A DNA stretch of 64,000 nt from Humibacillus xanthopallidus (GCF_006717145.1 NZ_VFQF01000002.1:310001-374000); one strand, 5' to 3'; positions 34,498 through 43,506 are shown, counted from the stretch's first letter. The notes: generated by a model not told the origin, from the sequence alone. Made by a program: numbers and translations.

Positions 34498-35985
34498 GTG
34501 TCCCATCGTGGTGCCGAGCTGCACGTCGCGCTCTCCGGCTCGGGTGACCGTGCCGCCCAGATCTATGCCCGGCTGCGCGAGGCGATCCTCGACGGGCGCC
34601 TTGACGGCGGCGACCGGGTGCCGGCCTCGCGCGACCTCGCCGCCACCCTCGGCGTCGCCCGCGGCACGGTGACGGCTGCCTACGACCGGCTGGTGGCGGA
34701 GGAGTTCCTCGTCTCGCGACGTGGCGCGGGCACCTTTGTCGTGCAAGGCTGCTCACTGGCGGCGGGGGCCAACGCGACACGCCCCGCCCGCACGGCGCGT
34801 CACGGCGCGGTCCGGCCGACGGCAGTGTGGCAGCGCGAGACGCCACCAGCGCGCGGTCCCGACGGGGCGGCATACGACTTCTCGCTCGGTGTCCCTGACA
34901 CCACCCTCTTCCCGTATGCCACGTGGCGCCGCCTCGTCACGGCGCACCTGCGTGCCGGTCGCGTCGACCACGGCACGTACGAGACCAGCGGGCACCCAGG
35001 GCTGCAGGCCGAGATCGCTCGGTATGCCGGCCTCTCCCGATCGGTCGTCGCCTCGGGTGACGACGTGGTCGTCACCGCCGGGGCGCAGCAGGCGCTCGAC
35101 CTCGTCGCCCGCGTGGTCCTCGACCCGGGCGCGGTCGTCGCGGTCGAGGACCCGGGCTACGAGGCCGCGCACCGTCTCCTCGAGACCCACCGGGCGGTCG
35201 TGCACCCGGTGCCCGTCGACGACGAGGGGCTCGTCGTCGATGCCCTGCCGGCCGGGACGCGCCTCGTCCACGTCACCCCGTCGCACCAGTTCCCGACCGG
35301 TGTGACGATGTCACGGGCGAGACGAACTGCTCTGCTGGACTGGGCCGTTCGTCACGACGCACTCGTCGTGGAGGACGACTACGACAGCGAGTTCCGGTTT
35401 GCCGACCGGCCGCTCGAGCCGCTGCAGAGCCTCGACCGCGACGGTCGCGTCGTCTACATCGGGTCGTTCTCCAAGTCGCTGCTCCCTGCTCTGCGCATCG
35501 GCTACGCGATCGCCCCCGTCTCGCTGCAGCCGGCCCTGCGTGAGGCGCGCCGGGTCACCGTGTGGAACGGTGACGCCACCACGCAGTCGGCGCTCGCGGA
35601 CTTCCTCGCCGAGGGCCACCATGCCGCGCACGTGCGACGCGCGAGCAAGGTCTACCGCGAGCGACGCGACGAGCTGGTCGGGCGTCTCGAGTCACAGCTC
35701 GACCCGTGGCTGCGGGTCGTGCCATCGGCGGCGGGGCTGCACGTCACGACGCTGCTGCGCGACCCCGAGGTGTCGGACGTCGTCGTGGCCGAGGCGGCCG
35801 AGCGTGCAGGCGTCTTCGTCGACACGCTCTCGTCGCGGCACCGAGGGCCCGACCCCCGGCACGGCCTCGCCTTCGGCCTCGGCGGCGTGCCGGTGCACGA
35901 CATCGGCCCGGCGATCGAGCTGCTGCGAGGCTCTCTCGCGAACGCGCTCAGACCGGGGCGGAGGCGTCGACCCTCCGACGGATGA
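34498..35985 (+). CDS. MocR-family PLP-dependent transcriptional regulator
   Basis: 495 residues. GntR-type winged helix (about 20-85; IYARLREAILDGRLDGGDRVPASRDLA, TVTAAYDRLVAEEFLVSR), then a fold-type I aminotransferase domain with TPSHQFPTG, VEDDYDSEFRF and PLP lysine in YIGSFSKSLLPALRIGY. MocR proteins sense PLP or an amino acid and commonly act on a divergent neighbour, here the APC permease. GTG start. Overlaps the convergent MFS gene by 38 bases. Confidence 0.88.
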   Translation: MSHRGAELHVALSGSGDRAAQIYARLREAILDGRLDGGDRVPASRDLAATLGVARGTVTAAYDRLVAEEFLVSRRGAGTFVVQGCSLAAGANATRPARTARHGAVRPTAVWQRETPPARGPDGAAYDFSLGVPDTTLFPYATWRRLVTAHLRAGRVDHGTYETSGHPGLQAEIARYAGLSRSVVASGDDVVVTAGAQQALDLVARVVLDPGAVVAVEDPGYEAAHRLLETHRAVVHPVPVDDEGLVVDALPAGTRLVHVTPSHQFPTGVTMSRARRTALLDWAVRHDALVVEDDYDSEFRFADRPLEPLQSLDRDGRVVYIGSFSKSLLPALRIGYAIAPVSLQPALREARRVTVWNGDATTQSALADFLAEGHHAAHVRRASKVYRERRDELVGRLESQLDPWLRVVPSAAGLHVTTLLRDPEVSDVVVAEAAERAGVFVDTLSSRHRGPDPRHGLAFGLGGVPVHDIGPAIELLRGSLANALRPGRRRRPSDG

Positions 35986-37186
35986 TCGCGAACTGCGAGG
36001 CGAGCGGGATGATGCCGAGGATCAGCACCATCGGCACCGCGAAACCGAGCCGCAGGTTCTCTGAGCCGACGGCGCCGGTGAGCACCGCGCCGAGCAGCGC
36101 TCCGACGTAGTTGAACTGGTTGAAGCGCGCGACGACCTGGTCGACGCGCTCGTTGCGGCGCACGTCGTCGAGGTCCTCCCCACCTGCGATCGCTCCTGCG
36201 GCCGAGAAGGACAGCGGGGCGATCGTCGCGACAGCACCGCCGAGCACGGTGAAGCCGACGACGGCGATGACCCACGTCGGGGCGAAGACGACGACCGCGA
36301 GCGACAGTGCTGCGACGACGCCGCAGATGCGCAGCAGCCAGACGGCGCCGTAGCGGTGCACGAGCCCGTCACCGATGCCACGGGCGATGAGCGTGGCGAC
36401 GAGGTAGGGGAGGGTGGCGAGCGCGGTGAGCCCGCTCGGCGCGTCGAGCGTCCCGTCGAGGTAGACCGGTCCCCAGGTCGTCGCAGCTGTGTCGACCATG
36501 TAGAAGAGCACCATCGCGATGCCGAGCAGCATGATCCGGCGCCAGGGCACGTCGAGCGACTCTGCGGCCGGTGCGAGCCGGTCGCGGGTCACGAACGGCG
36601 CGGCCAGTGCCGCGACCGGGAGCAGCAGCAGCGGGAGCAGCGCGGCGCCCAGCGCGACCCCGGAGGTCGCGAGCGTGACGAGGGTGGCGACGATGCCGCC
36701 CGCGGTCCAGAAGGCATGGAAGGACGGGAGGATGGGGCGACGGTAGAGGTGCTCGACCGTCACGGCCTGCATGTTGCTCGACGCGTCGACGAGCCCGAGG
36801 CCCACCCCGTAGGCGGCGAGCCCGGCCACGAAGACGGGGAAGGCCGGAGCGAGCAGGAGCGTGGCGAAACCCAGGGTCGCGACGACGAGCCCCAGCCGCA
36901 CGACGACGGCGCTCGACGATCGCCCGGCGACCACCTCGGCGACGACCGAGCCGACGCCGGCGAGCAGCACCACCATGAGCAGCAGACCGCTCACGGCGAG
37001 CTCGTCGAGCGACCACCGGTCCTGGATCTGGGGCAGCCGGGTCGTCAGGGTGATGAAGAGCAGCCCCTGGACGAAGAAGGCGGCGCCGGCCGCGAGGCGG
37101 GCGCGGCGGTTCTGGGCGGCCTGGGCGGTCTCAGCCGTCTCGGCTGTCGGGGCTTTCGGGGCTGTCGCCTCGGGTGGAGGGGTCAC
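35948..37186 (-). CDS. MFS transporter
   Basis: 412 residues, about 12 membrane helices after a Pro/Ala/Thr-rich cytoplasmic tail of ~27 residues. FVQGLLFITLTTRLPQIQDRW and YGVGLGLVDASSNMQAVTVEHLYRRPILPSFHAFWTAGG (given here as family-typical ends YGVGLGLVDASSNMQ and SFHAFWTAGG) match the MFS subgroup of sugar/drug exporters. Substrate unknown. GTG start. Confidence 0.85.
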   Translation of the reverse strand: MTPPPEATAPKAPTAETAETAQAAQNRRARLAAGAAFFVQGLLFITLTTRLPQIQDRWSLDELAVSGLLLMVVLLAGVGSVVAEVVAGRSSSAVVVRLGLVVATLGFATLLLAPAFPVFVAGLAAYGVGLGLVDASSNMQAVTVEHLYRRPILPSFHAFWTAGGIVATLVTLATSGVALGAALLPLLLLPVAALAAPFVTRDRLAPAAESLDVPWRRIMLLGIAMVLFYMVDTAATTWGPVYLDGTLDAPSGLTALATLPYLVATLIARGIGDGLVHRYGAVWLLRICGVVAALSLAVVVFAPTWVIAVVGFTVLGGAVATIAPLSFSAAGAIAGGEDLDDVRRNERVDQVVARFNQFNYVGALLGAVLTGAVGSENLRLGFAVPMVLILGIIPLASQFAIIRRRVDASAPV

Positions 37187-37292
37187 GGGTGGTCACCCTG
37201 TCCCGACACGGTGCCCGGCGTCAAGAAGTGATATCCGGCAGGCCCGGTGGGACCGGTCGGGGTGCACCGGTCGCGACGTCGACGGGCGCGTC

Positions 37293-37321
37293 TTGGCGGT
37301 CGGACGGCATACGGCTAGCAT
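37293..37321 (+). promoter_or_regulatory. Leaderless promoter of the CmtR-like gene
   Basis: TTGGCG (37293-37298), 17 bases, TAGCAT (37316-37321), six bases, ATG at 37328. The spacer holds CGGACGGCATACGGC, the same sequence that lies before the -10 of the gene starting at 43437. Confidence 0.6.
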
Positions 37322-37327
37322 CGCCTC

Positions 37328-37699
37328 ATGGCGATGACAGCGTTGGAGATCGATGAAGGCGTCGTCGACGAGCCGCAGGCGCTCGCGGTGGCCGCGTTGC
37401 TCTTCCACGGTCTCAGCGACCCGAGCCGGCTCGCCATCCTGCGTCACCTGACGCTGGGGGAGCACCGCGTCGTCGAGCTCACCGCGCACCTCGGCCTCGC
37501 CCAGTCGACGGTGTCGAAGCACCTGGCCTGTCTGCGCGACTGCGGGCTCGTCGTGTCACGACCGGAGGGGCGCGCCTCGCTCTTCCGGCTGGCGGAGCCG
37601 GAAGCCATGCTCGAGGTCTTCGGGGCCGCCGAGCGACTGCTCGCGCTCACCGGGGATGCCGTGGCGCTCTGCCCGACGTCGGGTCTGGAGGCGTCATGA
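37328..37699 (+). CDS. ArsR-family metal sensor, CmtR-like
   Basis: 123 residues. Winged helix with LFHGLSDPSRLAILRHL and STVSKHLACLRDCGLVVSRPEGR. Cys68 and Cys72 in the recognition helix plus Cys115 near the C-terminus match the three ligands of mycobacterial CmtR, a Cd/Pb sensor. Coupled by ATGA to a CDF transporter, so metal-triggered release of the operon is expected. Which metal is sensed is inferred from these cysteines only. Confidence 0.85.
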   Translation: MAMTALEIDEGVVDEPQALAVAALLFHGLSDPSRLAILRHLTLGEHRVVELTAHLGLAQSTVSKHLACLRDCGLVVSRPEGRASLFRLAEPEAMLEVFGAAERLLALTGDAVALCPTSGLEAS

Positions 37700-38412
37700 C
37701 CCAGAGCCACCGGCCCGACCTCGGGCTGACGCCGGTTGCGCGCGACCACCACGATGACCACGACCACGACGGTCACGACCACGACGCGCCCGGGCACTCC
37801 CACTGGGTGAGCGACCCTGCGGAGCGGCTGCGGCTCGGCCGCCGGGCCCAGCTGCTCGCTGGGGCCTCGGTCGCCTACAACGTCGTCGAGGCCGGCGTCG
37901 CCATCGCGGCGGGGCTCGCGGCCGGGTCGGTCGCCCTCGTGGGCTTCGGGCTCGACTCCACCATCGAGGTGTCGAGCGCCCTCATCATCCTGTGGCAGTT
38001 CCGTCACGCCGTGCCCGAGTCCCGCGAGCGCGCGGCCCTGCGAGCCCTCGCGGTGTCGTTCTTCGCGCTGGCCGCCTACGTGTCCTATGAGGCAGTGGGC
38101 GCCCTTGTCGGCGGAGAGCATCCGGCGCCCTCGCCCGTCGGCATCGGGCTCGCGATCGCCTCGATCCTCATCATGCCGTGGCTGTCGTGGGCCCAGCGGC
38201 GCACCGGACAGGCACTGGGGTCGCGTGCGGTCGAGGCCGACGGCAAGCAGACCAGACTCTGCGCCTATCTCTCCGGGGTCCTCCTCGTCGGGCTGCTGCT
38301 CAACGCGACGTTGGGCTGGGGGTGGGCCGACCCTGTCGCGGCTCTCGTCATCGCGGCCGTCGCCGTCCGAGAGGGCATCGAGGCCTGGCGCGGCGACCAC
38401 TGCGACTGCTGA
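37696..38412 (+). CDS. Cation diffusion facilitator-type transporter with His-rich N-terminus
   Basis: 238 residues. The N-terminal tail DHHDDHDHDGHDHD is a metal-binding His/Asp run; six membrane helices follow, with SVALVGFGLDSTIEVSSALI containing the family Asp. The C-terminus ends CDC. This short CDF lacks most of the usual cytoplasmic C-terminal domain. Exports divalent metal, presumably the one sensed by the upstream regulator. Confidence 0.83.
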   Translation: MTQSHRPDLGLTPVARDHHDDHDHDGHDHDAPGHSHWVSDPAERLRLGRRAQLLAGASVAYNVVEAGVAIAAGLAAGSVALVGFGLDSTIEVSSALIILWQFRHAVPESRERAALRALAVSFFALAAYVSYEAVGALVGGEHPAPSPVGIGLAIASILIMPWLSWAQRRTGQALGSRAVEADGKQTRLCAYLSGVLLVGLLLNATLGWGWADPVAALVIAAVAVREGIEAWRGDHCDC

Positions 38413-38463
38413 GCCCGGCGCTGACGCACCGGCGGCGCCGCGGGCAGGTGGAGACTGTCCGTC

Positions 38464-39450
38464 ATGCTGAGGATGACCGTCACGATCCCCGGTGACTTGA
38501 CCGACCGGGTCATGCAGGTGCTGTCCGACTCGACCGCGGTGAGCACGCTGTCGGTGCTGCGCGGCGCCGCGGTGCGCCCGGTCGGCGACGTCGTCTACGC
38601 GGACGTCGCGCGCGAGGGCGCCAACGTGCTCATCGACCGGCTGCGCGAGCTGGGGGTGCACGAGTGCGGCACGCTCCAGGTCGAGCCGGTCACGACGTGG
38701 ATCTCGCGGGCCGGGTTCGAGGCCGACGAGGAGACGCCCGGCAGCAGCGCCGACGCCGTCGTCTGGGCGCAGGTCGCCCAGCGCTCCTACGACGACAGCG
38801 AGCTCAACTGGACCTACCTCTCCTTCATGGCACTCGCGACCCTCATCGCCGGCGTCGCGATCGTGCTCGACTCGCAGATCCTCGTCATCGGCGCGATGGT
38901 GCTCGGGCCGGAGTTCGGCGCGATCGCCGCGCTCGGGGTCGCCCTCGTGCGGCGACGGCCGCTGCTGCTCGCGGTCGCGGCGAAGGCACTGGTCGTCGGC
39001 TTCGGGGTGGCGATCGCCGTGACCTGCCTGGCCGGTCTCGTCGGGCGCGCCCTCGGCTGGGTGACGCTCGAGGACATCACCGGCCCGCGGCCGGCGACGG
39101 GCTTCATCTACGCACCCGACCAGTGGTCGTTCATCGTCGCGATCCTCGCCGCAGCGGCTGGCGTGCTCTCCCTCACCTCCGCCAAGCTCGGTGGCCTCAG
39201 CGGCGTCTTCATCTCGGTGACGACGATCCCCGCCGCCGGCAACGTCGGTCTGGGCCTCGCGTTCGGCGCGTGGTCGGAGGTCCGGGGCAGCGCACTGCAG
39301 CTCGTGCTCAACATCGTCGGCATGGCGCTCGCGGGGTGGGCGACACTCGCACTCCAGGGCGCGGTGTGGTCGCGGGTGCCGGCCCCACGGCGGTCGCATG
39401 CGAGGCTCGGCCACCGGATCCACGCCGACCCGCCGCCCTCGACCGACTGA
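38464..39450 (+). CDS. DUF389-family membrane protein
   Basis: 328 residues. A ferredoxin-like N-terminal domain (LRMTVTIPGDLTDRVMQVL) is followed by membrane helices with IVLDSQILVIGAMVLGPEFGAIAALGVA, the DUF389 signature. Function unknown. Start ATG 51 bases after the CDF gene, so possibly in the same transcript. Confidence 0.88.
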   Translation: MLRMTVTIPGDLTDRVMQVLSDSTAVSTLSVLRGAAVRPVGDVVYADVAREGANVLIDRLRELGVHECGTLQVEPVTTWISRAGFEADEETPGSSADAVVWAQVAQRSYDDSELNWTYLSFMALATLIAGVAIVLDSQILVIGAMVLGPEFGAIAALGVALVRRRPLLLAVAAKALVVGFGVAIAVTCLAGLVGRALGWVTLEDITGPRPATGFIYAPDQWSFIVAILAAAAGVLSLTSAKLGGLSGVFISVTTIPAAGNVGLGLAFGAWSEVRGSALQLVLNIVGMALAGWATLALQGAVWSRVPAPRRSHARLGHRIHADPPPSTD

Positions 39451-39470
39451 GCCCCCCGCGCCCGCCGAGC

Positions 39471-39510
39471 CGATGTATCCGCGAGGCCCCTGGCCCGCGC
39501 AGATACATCG
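39471..39510. terminator. Bidirectional hairpin between convergent genes
   Basis: CGATGTATCCGCG (39471-39483) pairs with CGCGCAGATACATCG (39496-39510), one bulge. The A/T-containing GATGTATC arm stands out from its surroundings. It can end both the DUF389 gene and the small membrane protein gene. Confidence 0.65.
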
Positions 39511-39534
39511 ACCGGGTGGTCCGGTGCCGCTCGG

Positions 39535-39744
39535 TCAGCGACGGGTCAGCCGGGCCGCGACGGTGCCTCCGATCGCGGCGCCGACCAGAGGTCCCCCGAA
39601 GGAGCCGAGGAAGATGACGCCCATGTACTCGGCCTCGTCCATCCCGGGTGAGTCGGCGACGAGCCGTCCCAGCGTGAGGCCCACCGCGAAGCCGAGCAGG
39701 ACCCCGACGGCGATGCCGCCGATGATCGCAAGACCACGCTGCAT
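39535..39744 (-). CDS. Small two-helix membrane protein
   Basis: 69 residues. Helix 1 LAIIGGIAVGVLLGFAVGLTLG, a short acidic loop (SPGMDEAEY), helix 2 VIFLGSFGGPLVGAAIGGTVAARL. The ATG at 39744 is preferred because GGGGGAGGG lies directly upstream. No family recognised. Confidence 0.7.
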   Translation of the reverse strand: MQRGLAIIGGIAVGVLLGFAVGLTLGRLVADSPGMDEAEYMGVIFLGSFGGPLVGAAIGGTVAARLTRR

Positions 39745-39870
39745 GGTTCCCTCCCCCTCTCGCTGACGTGGAACGCCACGGTAGTCGGGCCGGCGTCGGT
39801 CAGGGGGAGTCCGTCCTCGGATTCCCGTCGACACCCCACACATCGACAGCGACGGCCGGCCCGCCGATCA

Positions 39871-39928
39871 GGTATGCCGCCCGGCCGGGAGCGAGCCCCA
39901 CCCGCGCTCCCGGACCGGACGGCATACC
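39871..39928. terminator. Long hairpin bounded by GGTATGCC / GGCATACC
   Basis: Left arm 39871-39893, right arm 39905-39928; 20 or more pairs with three small mismatches or bulges. The outer ends are the recurrent GGTATGCC motif and its complement. It lies just past the stop of the M14 peptidase gene (minus strand). Confidence 0.75.
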
Positions 39929-39938
39929 CCTGGGTGGC

Positions 39939-40976
39939 TCAGCTGCGCTGGGCGGGCAGGGTGTCCCAGAACGACGCGTCGACGGTGTCGATCGAGCCGT
40001 CGGCGATCGCGCGGGCCGTCGACGTCAGCGTGACGACGGTCTGGCGGATGAGGTAGCCGTTGCTCTTCTGGCCGAGCACGGCGCTCTCGTTCTCGTGGTC
40101 GCTCATGCCGCGCATCTCGAAGAGCAGGGTCGAGATGCCGTACTCCGCGGCGAGGCCGTTGCGCGCGATGGTGCGCTCGCTGCCGCCGACGTACTTGCCG
40201 AGGTGGCCCCAGCCGGTCGGCTGGATGGCGTTGTAGACGACGGCGCCGAGGCGCTTGCTGCCGGCGAGGGTCTCGGCGCTGACGTCGCCGTTCGTCGGGT
40301 GGAGGATCGAGCCGGAGACGAGCTCACCGTCCGCGCGGCTCGTCGTGCCCTGGTGGTGGAGGTCGATCGCGTAGTCGATGTCGTAGACCGACAGGACCTT
40401 GTCGTGCAGCGCCTTCGTCTCGGGCTGGGCCTTGGCGACGTGGTCGCGGTTGAGGTCGACGCGAGCCGCGTTGTAGCGGGTCAGGTGCCGGCCGCCCGAC
40501 GCGACGTAGCCGTCGAGCGAGAAGTCGACGTCGCCCATCGCGCCGTCGGCGTTGAGCATCGGCACGATGAGGATGTTGACCCCGTCGAGGACGCCGCCGT
40601 TCTTGCCGGTGCCGAGGCTCTTGATGAACTCGAGTGTGCCCTCGGTCGTCAGCTGCTCGTTGCCGTGCTGCTGCGTGAGGTAGAGGATCGTCGGGTTCGA
40701 GGGATCGCTGAGGTACTTCACGAGGTGGATGTCGCGGCCCTTGATCGTCTGGCCGATCACCTCGAGCTGCATGCGGGGCTGCTTGGCCGCCTGCGCCTTG
40801 AGCTCGGCGACCATCGAGTCGTAGGTGTGCAGGATCGAGGTGTTGACCGTGCCGTTGGTGCAGCACGAGGGCCCCTCGCCGACGGCGAAGGCGGCGGGTG
40901 CGGTGACCGCGGCGATGCTGCCGAGCAGGGCTGCAGCGGCGAGGGAGACGGTGGTGCGGGTCAGGCGTCTGGACAT
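39939..40976 (-). CDS. Secreted M14 zinc carboxypeptidase-family protein
   Basis: 345 residues. Signal peptide (about 1-31, LTRTTVSLAAAALLGSIAAV, cut near AFA-VGE). Zinc ligands: His and Glu in LTQQHGNEQLTTEG, His in IDLHHQG; catalytic Glu in LLFEMRG. Also LDGVNILIVPMLNADGA and YNAARVDLNRDHV. Extracellular removal of C-terminal residues or peptidoglycan peptides is likely. The ATG at 40976 follows CAGGAA; the upstream in-frame ATG lacks a signal-like start. Confidence 0.88.
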   Translation of the reverse strand: MSRRLTRTTVSLAAAALLGSIAAVTAPAAFAVGEGPSCCTNGTVNTSILHTYDSMVAELKAQAAKQPRMQLEVIGQTIKGRDIHLVKYLSDPSNPTILYLTQQHGNEQLTTEGTLEFIKSLGTGKNGGVLDGVNILIVPMLNADGAMGDVDFSLDGYVASGGRHLTRYNAARVDLNRDHVAKAQPETKALHDKVLSVYDIDYAIDLHHQGTTSRADGELVSGSILHPTNGDVSAETLAGSKRLGAVVYNAIQPTGWGHLGKYVGGSERTIARNGLAAEYGISTLLFEMRGMSDHENESAVLGQKSNGYLIRQTVVTLTSTARAIADGSIDTVDASFWDTLPAQRS

Positions 40977-41226
40977 GTGAGTGCGTTCCTGTCGTGGTGT
41001 GTGAGTTGCGTGTGACACGCCGGCGGCGACAGCCGGCGATGCACACAGTCAACGTCCCATTTGTCCGGTCTGCAACCGCAGCAGAGCCGCTCGCCGTGGG
41101 CTCAGGTGCCCGAGACGTGCTGCAGGAGAACGCAGCTGGGCATCGAGAGCGCCAGAGCGCCCTGACGGCATACGACCGGGAAACGGCCGGACTGCAGGAC
41201 GTCGACCGCGACCGCGTGGGGTGGGC

Positions 41227-41865
41227 TCAGCGAGACGCCGTCGTCGTTGGCGTCGAGGTCGTCCGCGTGGGCGGGGCCGGCAGCGCGTAGCTCGACCTCA
41301 GGGCCCCGTTGACGAGCGAGAGCAGCACGCCCGTCTCCTGGCGGATGACCGCATAGCGGCTGGCCGCCTGCGGTGAGCCGGCCCCGGCCTCGGTCGACGC
41401 GGCCTCGGCGAAGAGCTGGAGCGAGCCGATGCGCGAGTAGTAGCTCGGGGGGTCGATGCCGGGAGGGGCGCCGTTGGCGCGCAGGGAGGCGAGGTGGCGG
41501 GCCAGCACCTCGAACTGCAGAGCCGTCGGCGACCCCGTGCCGGGCATGCCGTCGAGGACCCGGATGTCGTCGATGAGGTTGGTGTAGTCGAGCGAGGCGA
41601 GCGACCGGTTGAACGTCGTCGAGGTCGAGAGGCTGGGTCGCGGCAGCGCCGTCACGGTGACCGTCGCCGTCGTGGTCAGCGTCTGCGTGGCCGTCGTCGT
41701 CACCGTCGGGGTCATGAGCTCCGTGACCGTGACGGTCTGCATCGGCGTCGGGGTGCCTGCCGCGGCCTGGCTGAGCTCGACCGCGGGCCGGTCGCCCGAG
41801 CAGGCGCCCAGGGCGCAGGCCACGAGCGTCGCGACGGCTGCGGCGACGGCGGGCTTCGCGTGCAC
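41227..41865 (-). CDS. Putative lipoprotein with Thr-rich linker
   Basis: 212 residues. Signal peptide with lipobox LGAC (ATLVACALGACSG), then a Thr/Val-rich linker of about 45 residues (VTVTELMTPTVTTTATQ), then a helical domain (YTNLIDDIRVLDGM, LQFEVLARHLASLRANG, SLQLFAEAASTEAG). No family recognised. GTG start. The 250 bases between this stop and the M14 start (40977-41226) hold only the M14 promoter region and one GGCATAC copy. Confidence 0.75.
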   Translation of the reverse strand: MHAKPAVAAAVATLVACALGACSGDRPAVELSQAAAGTPTPMQTVTVTELMTPTVTTTATQTLTTTATVTVTALPRPSLSTSTTFNRSLASLDYTNLIDDIRVLDGMPGTGSPTALQFEVLARHLASLRANGAPPGIDPPSYYSRIGSLQLFAEAASTEAGAGSPQAASRYAVIRQETGVLLSLVNGALRSSYALPAPPTRTTSTPTTTASR

Positions 41866-42062
41866 AGGCGGCTCCGGTCGAGGCGATGGGGAGGTGGTCC
41901 GACGATTGTGTGCTCTCCGGGGCGCGGACGGAACCGCTTCGCCCGAATTCACCCAAGGCGGCGATAACGGGTGACGCGCCGTCCGCCGCGTGCCATGCTC
42001 GTCGAGGCGGTGCAGTCGGCGCGCAGTGGCTGGCTCGGGGAGCCGCCGGCCAGGAGAGCATC

Positions 42063-43034
42063 ATGCGCACGACCGTCCGCACCGTCCGCACCCTCAGCAC
42101 CACGGTCCGCACGACCGCCCTCGGCGTCGTCGCCGCCGCCCTGCTCGTCTGCTTCGCCGGCGTGGCGCCGGCACCCGCGGCGCCGCTCGCTGCGGCACCC
42201 AGCGTTGCGGCAGCGCTCGCTGCGGCACCCAGCGCGGCCCCGCCGACGCGCGACTCCGGGTCCGGGGGCTGGTATCTCGCCCTCGGCGACTCCCTCGCAG
42301 CCGGCTACCTCCACGGCAGCGGTGACCACCGCACCCAGGGCTACGCCGGCGCGACCCTTGCCGCCGTCCGCACGCACCACCGTGGGGCGACGCTCGTCAA
42401 CCTCGCCTGCTCGGGCGAGACGACCGCGTCGATGATCTCGGGCGGTACGTGCTCCTACGCGCAAGGCAGCCAGCTCGCGCAGGCCGCCGCGTTCCTGCGC
42501 GAGCACCGGCGCACGATGCGGCTCGTGACGATCGACATCGGCGGCAACGACGTCGCGAGGTGCGGCGTGCTCCTCCTGCCCCCGAGCTGCACCACCCCCG
42601 CTCTGCAGAAGCTGCGCGCGAACCTGCCGGTCATCCTCAACACGCTGCGTGCCGCGGCCGGGCCGGACGTGCAGATCATCGTGCTCGACTACTACGACCC
42701 CTTCCTCGTCTTCTGGCTGCGGCTCGGCCCTGACGCCCCGCTCTTCAGGCTGGCTGCGCTCTCCTCGGTCGCGCTGCTCGCCGGCACCGGTGGTGTGAAC
42801 GAGGCGATCACGTCGTCGGCCGCCGGCGCCCGTGCCGACGTCGCTCAGGTCGCGCGCCACTTCTCGACGACCGCGTTCGCGCCGACGCTGCCCTTCCCCG
42901 AGCACGGTGACGTGCCCCTCAACGTCATCCGCATCTGCCAGTGGACGACGATGTGCAGCAACCTCGACTTCCACCCCAACCCCAAGGGGTATGCCGTCCT
43001 CGCCGACGCCGTGGTCGACCGGCTTCGTCGGTGA
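42063..43034 (+). CDS. Secreted SGNH/GDSL hydrolase
   Basis: 323 residues. Signal peptide (about 1-40, ALGVVAAALLVCFAGVAPAPAAP), an Ala/Pro linker with repeated LAAAPS, then an SGNH domain: block I YLALGDSLAAGY (Ser), block II NLACSGETTASM, block III TIDIGGNDVARC, block V FHPNPKGYAVLADA (Asp/His, with N-P in place of the usual spacing). Lipase/esterase acting outside the cell. Start ATG with CAGGAGAG upstream. Confidence 0.87.
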   Translation: MRTTVRTVRTLSTTVRTTALGVVAAALLVCFAGVAPAPAAPLAAAPSVAAALAAAPSAAPPTRDSGSGGWYLALGDSLAAGYLHGSGDHRTQGYAGATLAAVRTHHRGATLVNLACSGETTASMISGGTCSYAQGSQLAQAAAFLREHRRTMRLVTIDIGGNDVARCGVLLLPPSCTTPALQKLRANLPVILNTLRAAAGPDVQIIVLDYYDPFLVFWLRLGPDAPLFRLAALSSVALLAGTGGVNEAITSSAAGARADVAQVARHFSTTAFAPTLPFPEHGDVPLNVIRICQWTTMCSNLDFHPNPKGYAVLADAVVDRLRR

Positions 43035-43041
43035 CCGGGGT

Positions 43042-43437
43042 CTAGAGCAGCGAGCTGGGGTCGTCGGGCACGTCTGCCGCATACGCCTCGAGCAGCTGCA
43101 GCGGGACGATGTCGAGGGCGCGCTCGTGCGTGGCCGCGAGGAAGACCGGGGCGGCGGCGCCCGCCTGCTGCGCCTCGAGCCAGCGGCTCGCCACGACGCA
43201 CCACCGGTCGCCGGGCACGAGCCCGGGGAAGCGCCACTCGGGCCGCGGGGTCGTCAGGTCGTTGCCGACGCCGAGCTGGTGGTCGAGGAACTCGTCGGTG
43301 ACGACGACGCACACCGTGTGGCTGCCGCGGTCCTCCGGGCCTGTCGTGCAGTAGCTGTCGCGGTAGAAGCCGGTCAGCGGATCAGTGCCGCACACCTCGA
43401 GCTCGCCTCCGAGCACGTTGCGTTCGCCGCGCACCAT
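43042..43437 (-). CDS. DUF2237-family protein
   Basis: 131 residues. Diagnostic stretches: RNVLGGELEVCGTDPLTGFYRD, TVCVVVTDEFLDHQLGVGNDL, RPEWRFPGLVPGDRWCVVASRW and ATHERALDIVPLQLL. Function unknown, widespread in bacteria. ATG chosen from the leaderless -10 seven bases upstream. Ends seven bases from the convergent SGNH gene. Confidence 0.9.
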   Translation of the reverse strand: MVRGERNVLGGELEVCGTDPLTGFYRDSYCTTGPEDRGSHTVCVVVTDEFLDHQLGVGNDLTTPRPEWRFPGLVPGDRWCVVASRWLEAQQAGAAAPVFLAATHERALDIVPLQLLEAYAADVPDDPSSLL

Positions 43438-43444
43438 GGGCGCA

Positions 43445-43450
43445 ACGTTA
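43445..43450 (-). promoter_or_regulatory. -10 element of a leaderless promoter (DUF2237 gene)
   Basis: On the minus strand TAACGT is seven bases before the ATG and is preceded by CGGACGGCATACGGC, exactly as at 37301-37315. Confidence 0.5.
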
Positions 43451-43506
43451 GCCGTATGCCGTCCGGTCGGCACGGTGGTTGCCGGTGTCGTCCCTGCCGG
43501 GCTGGC

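Noticed and set aside
41102-41226. Short minus-strand frame between the lipoprotein and M14 genes
   Set aside because: No start, no homology I recognise, and codon pattern unlike neighbours.
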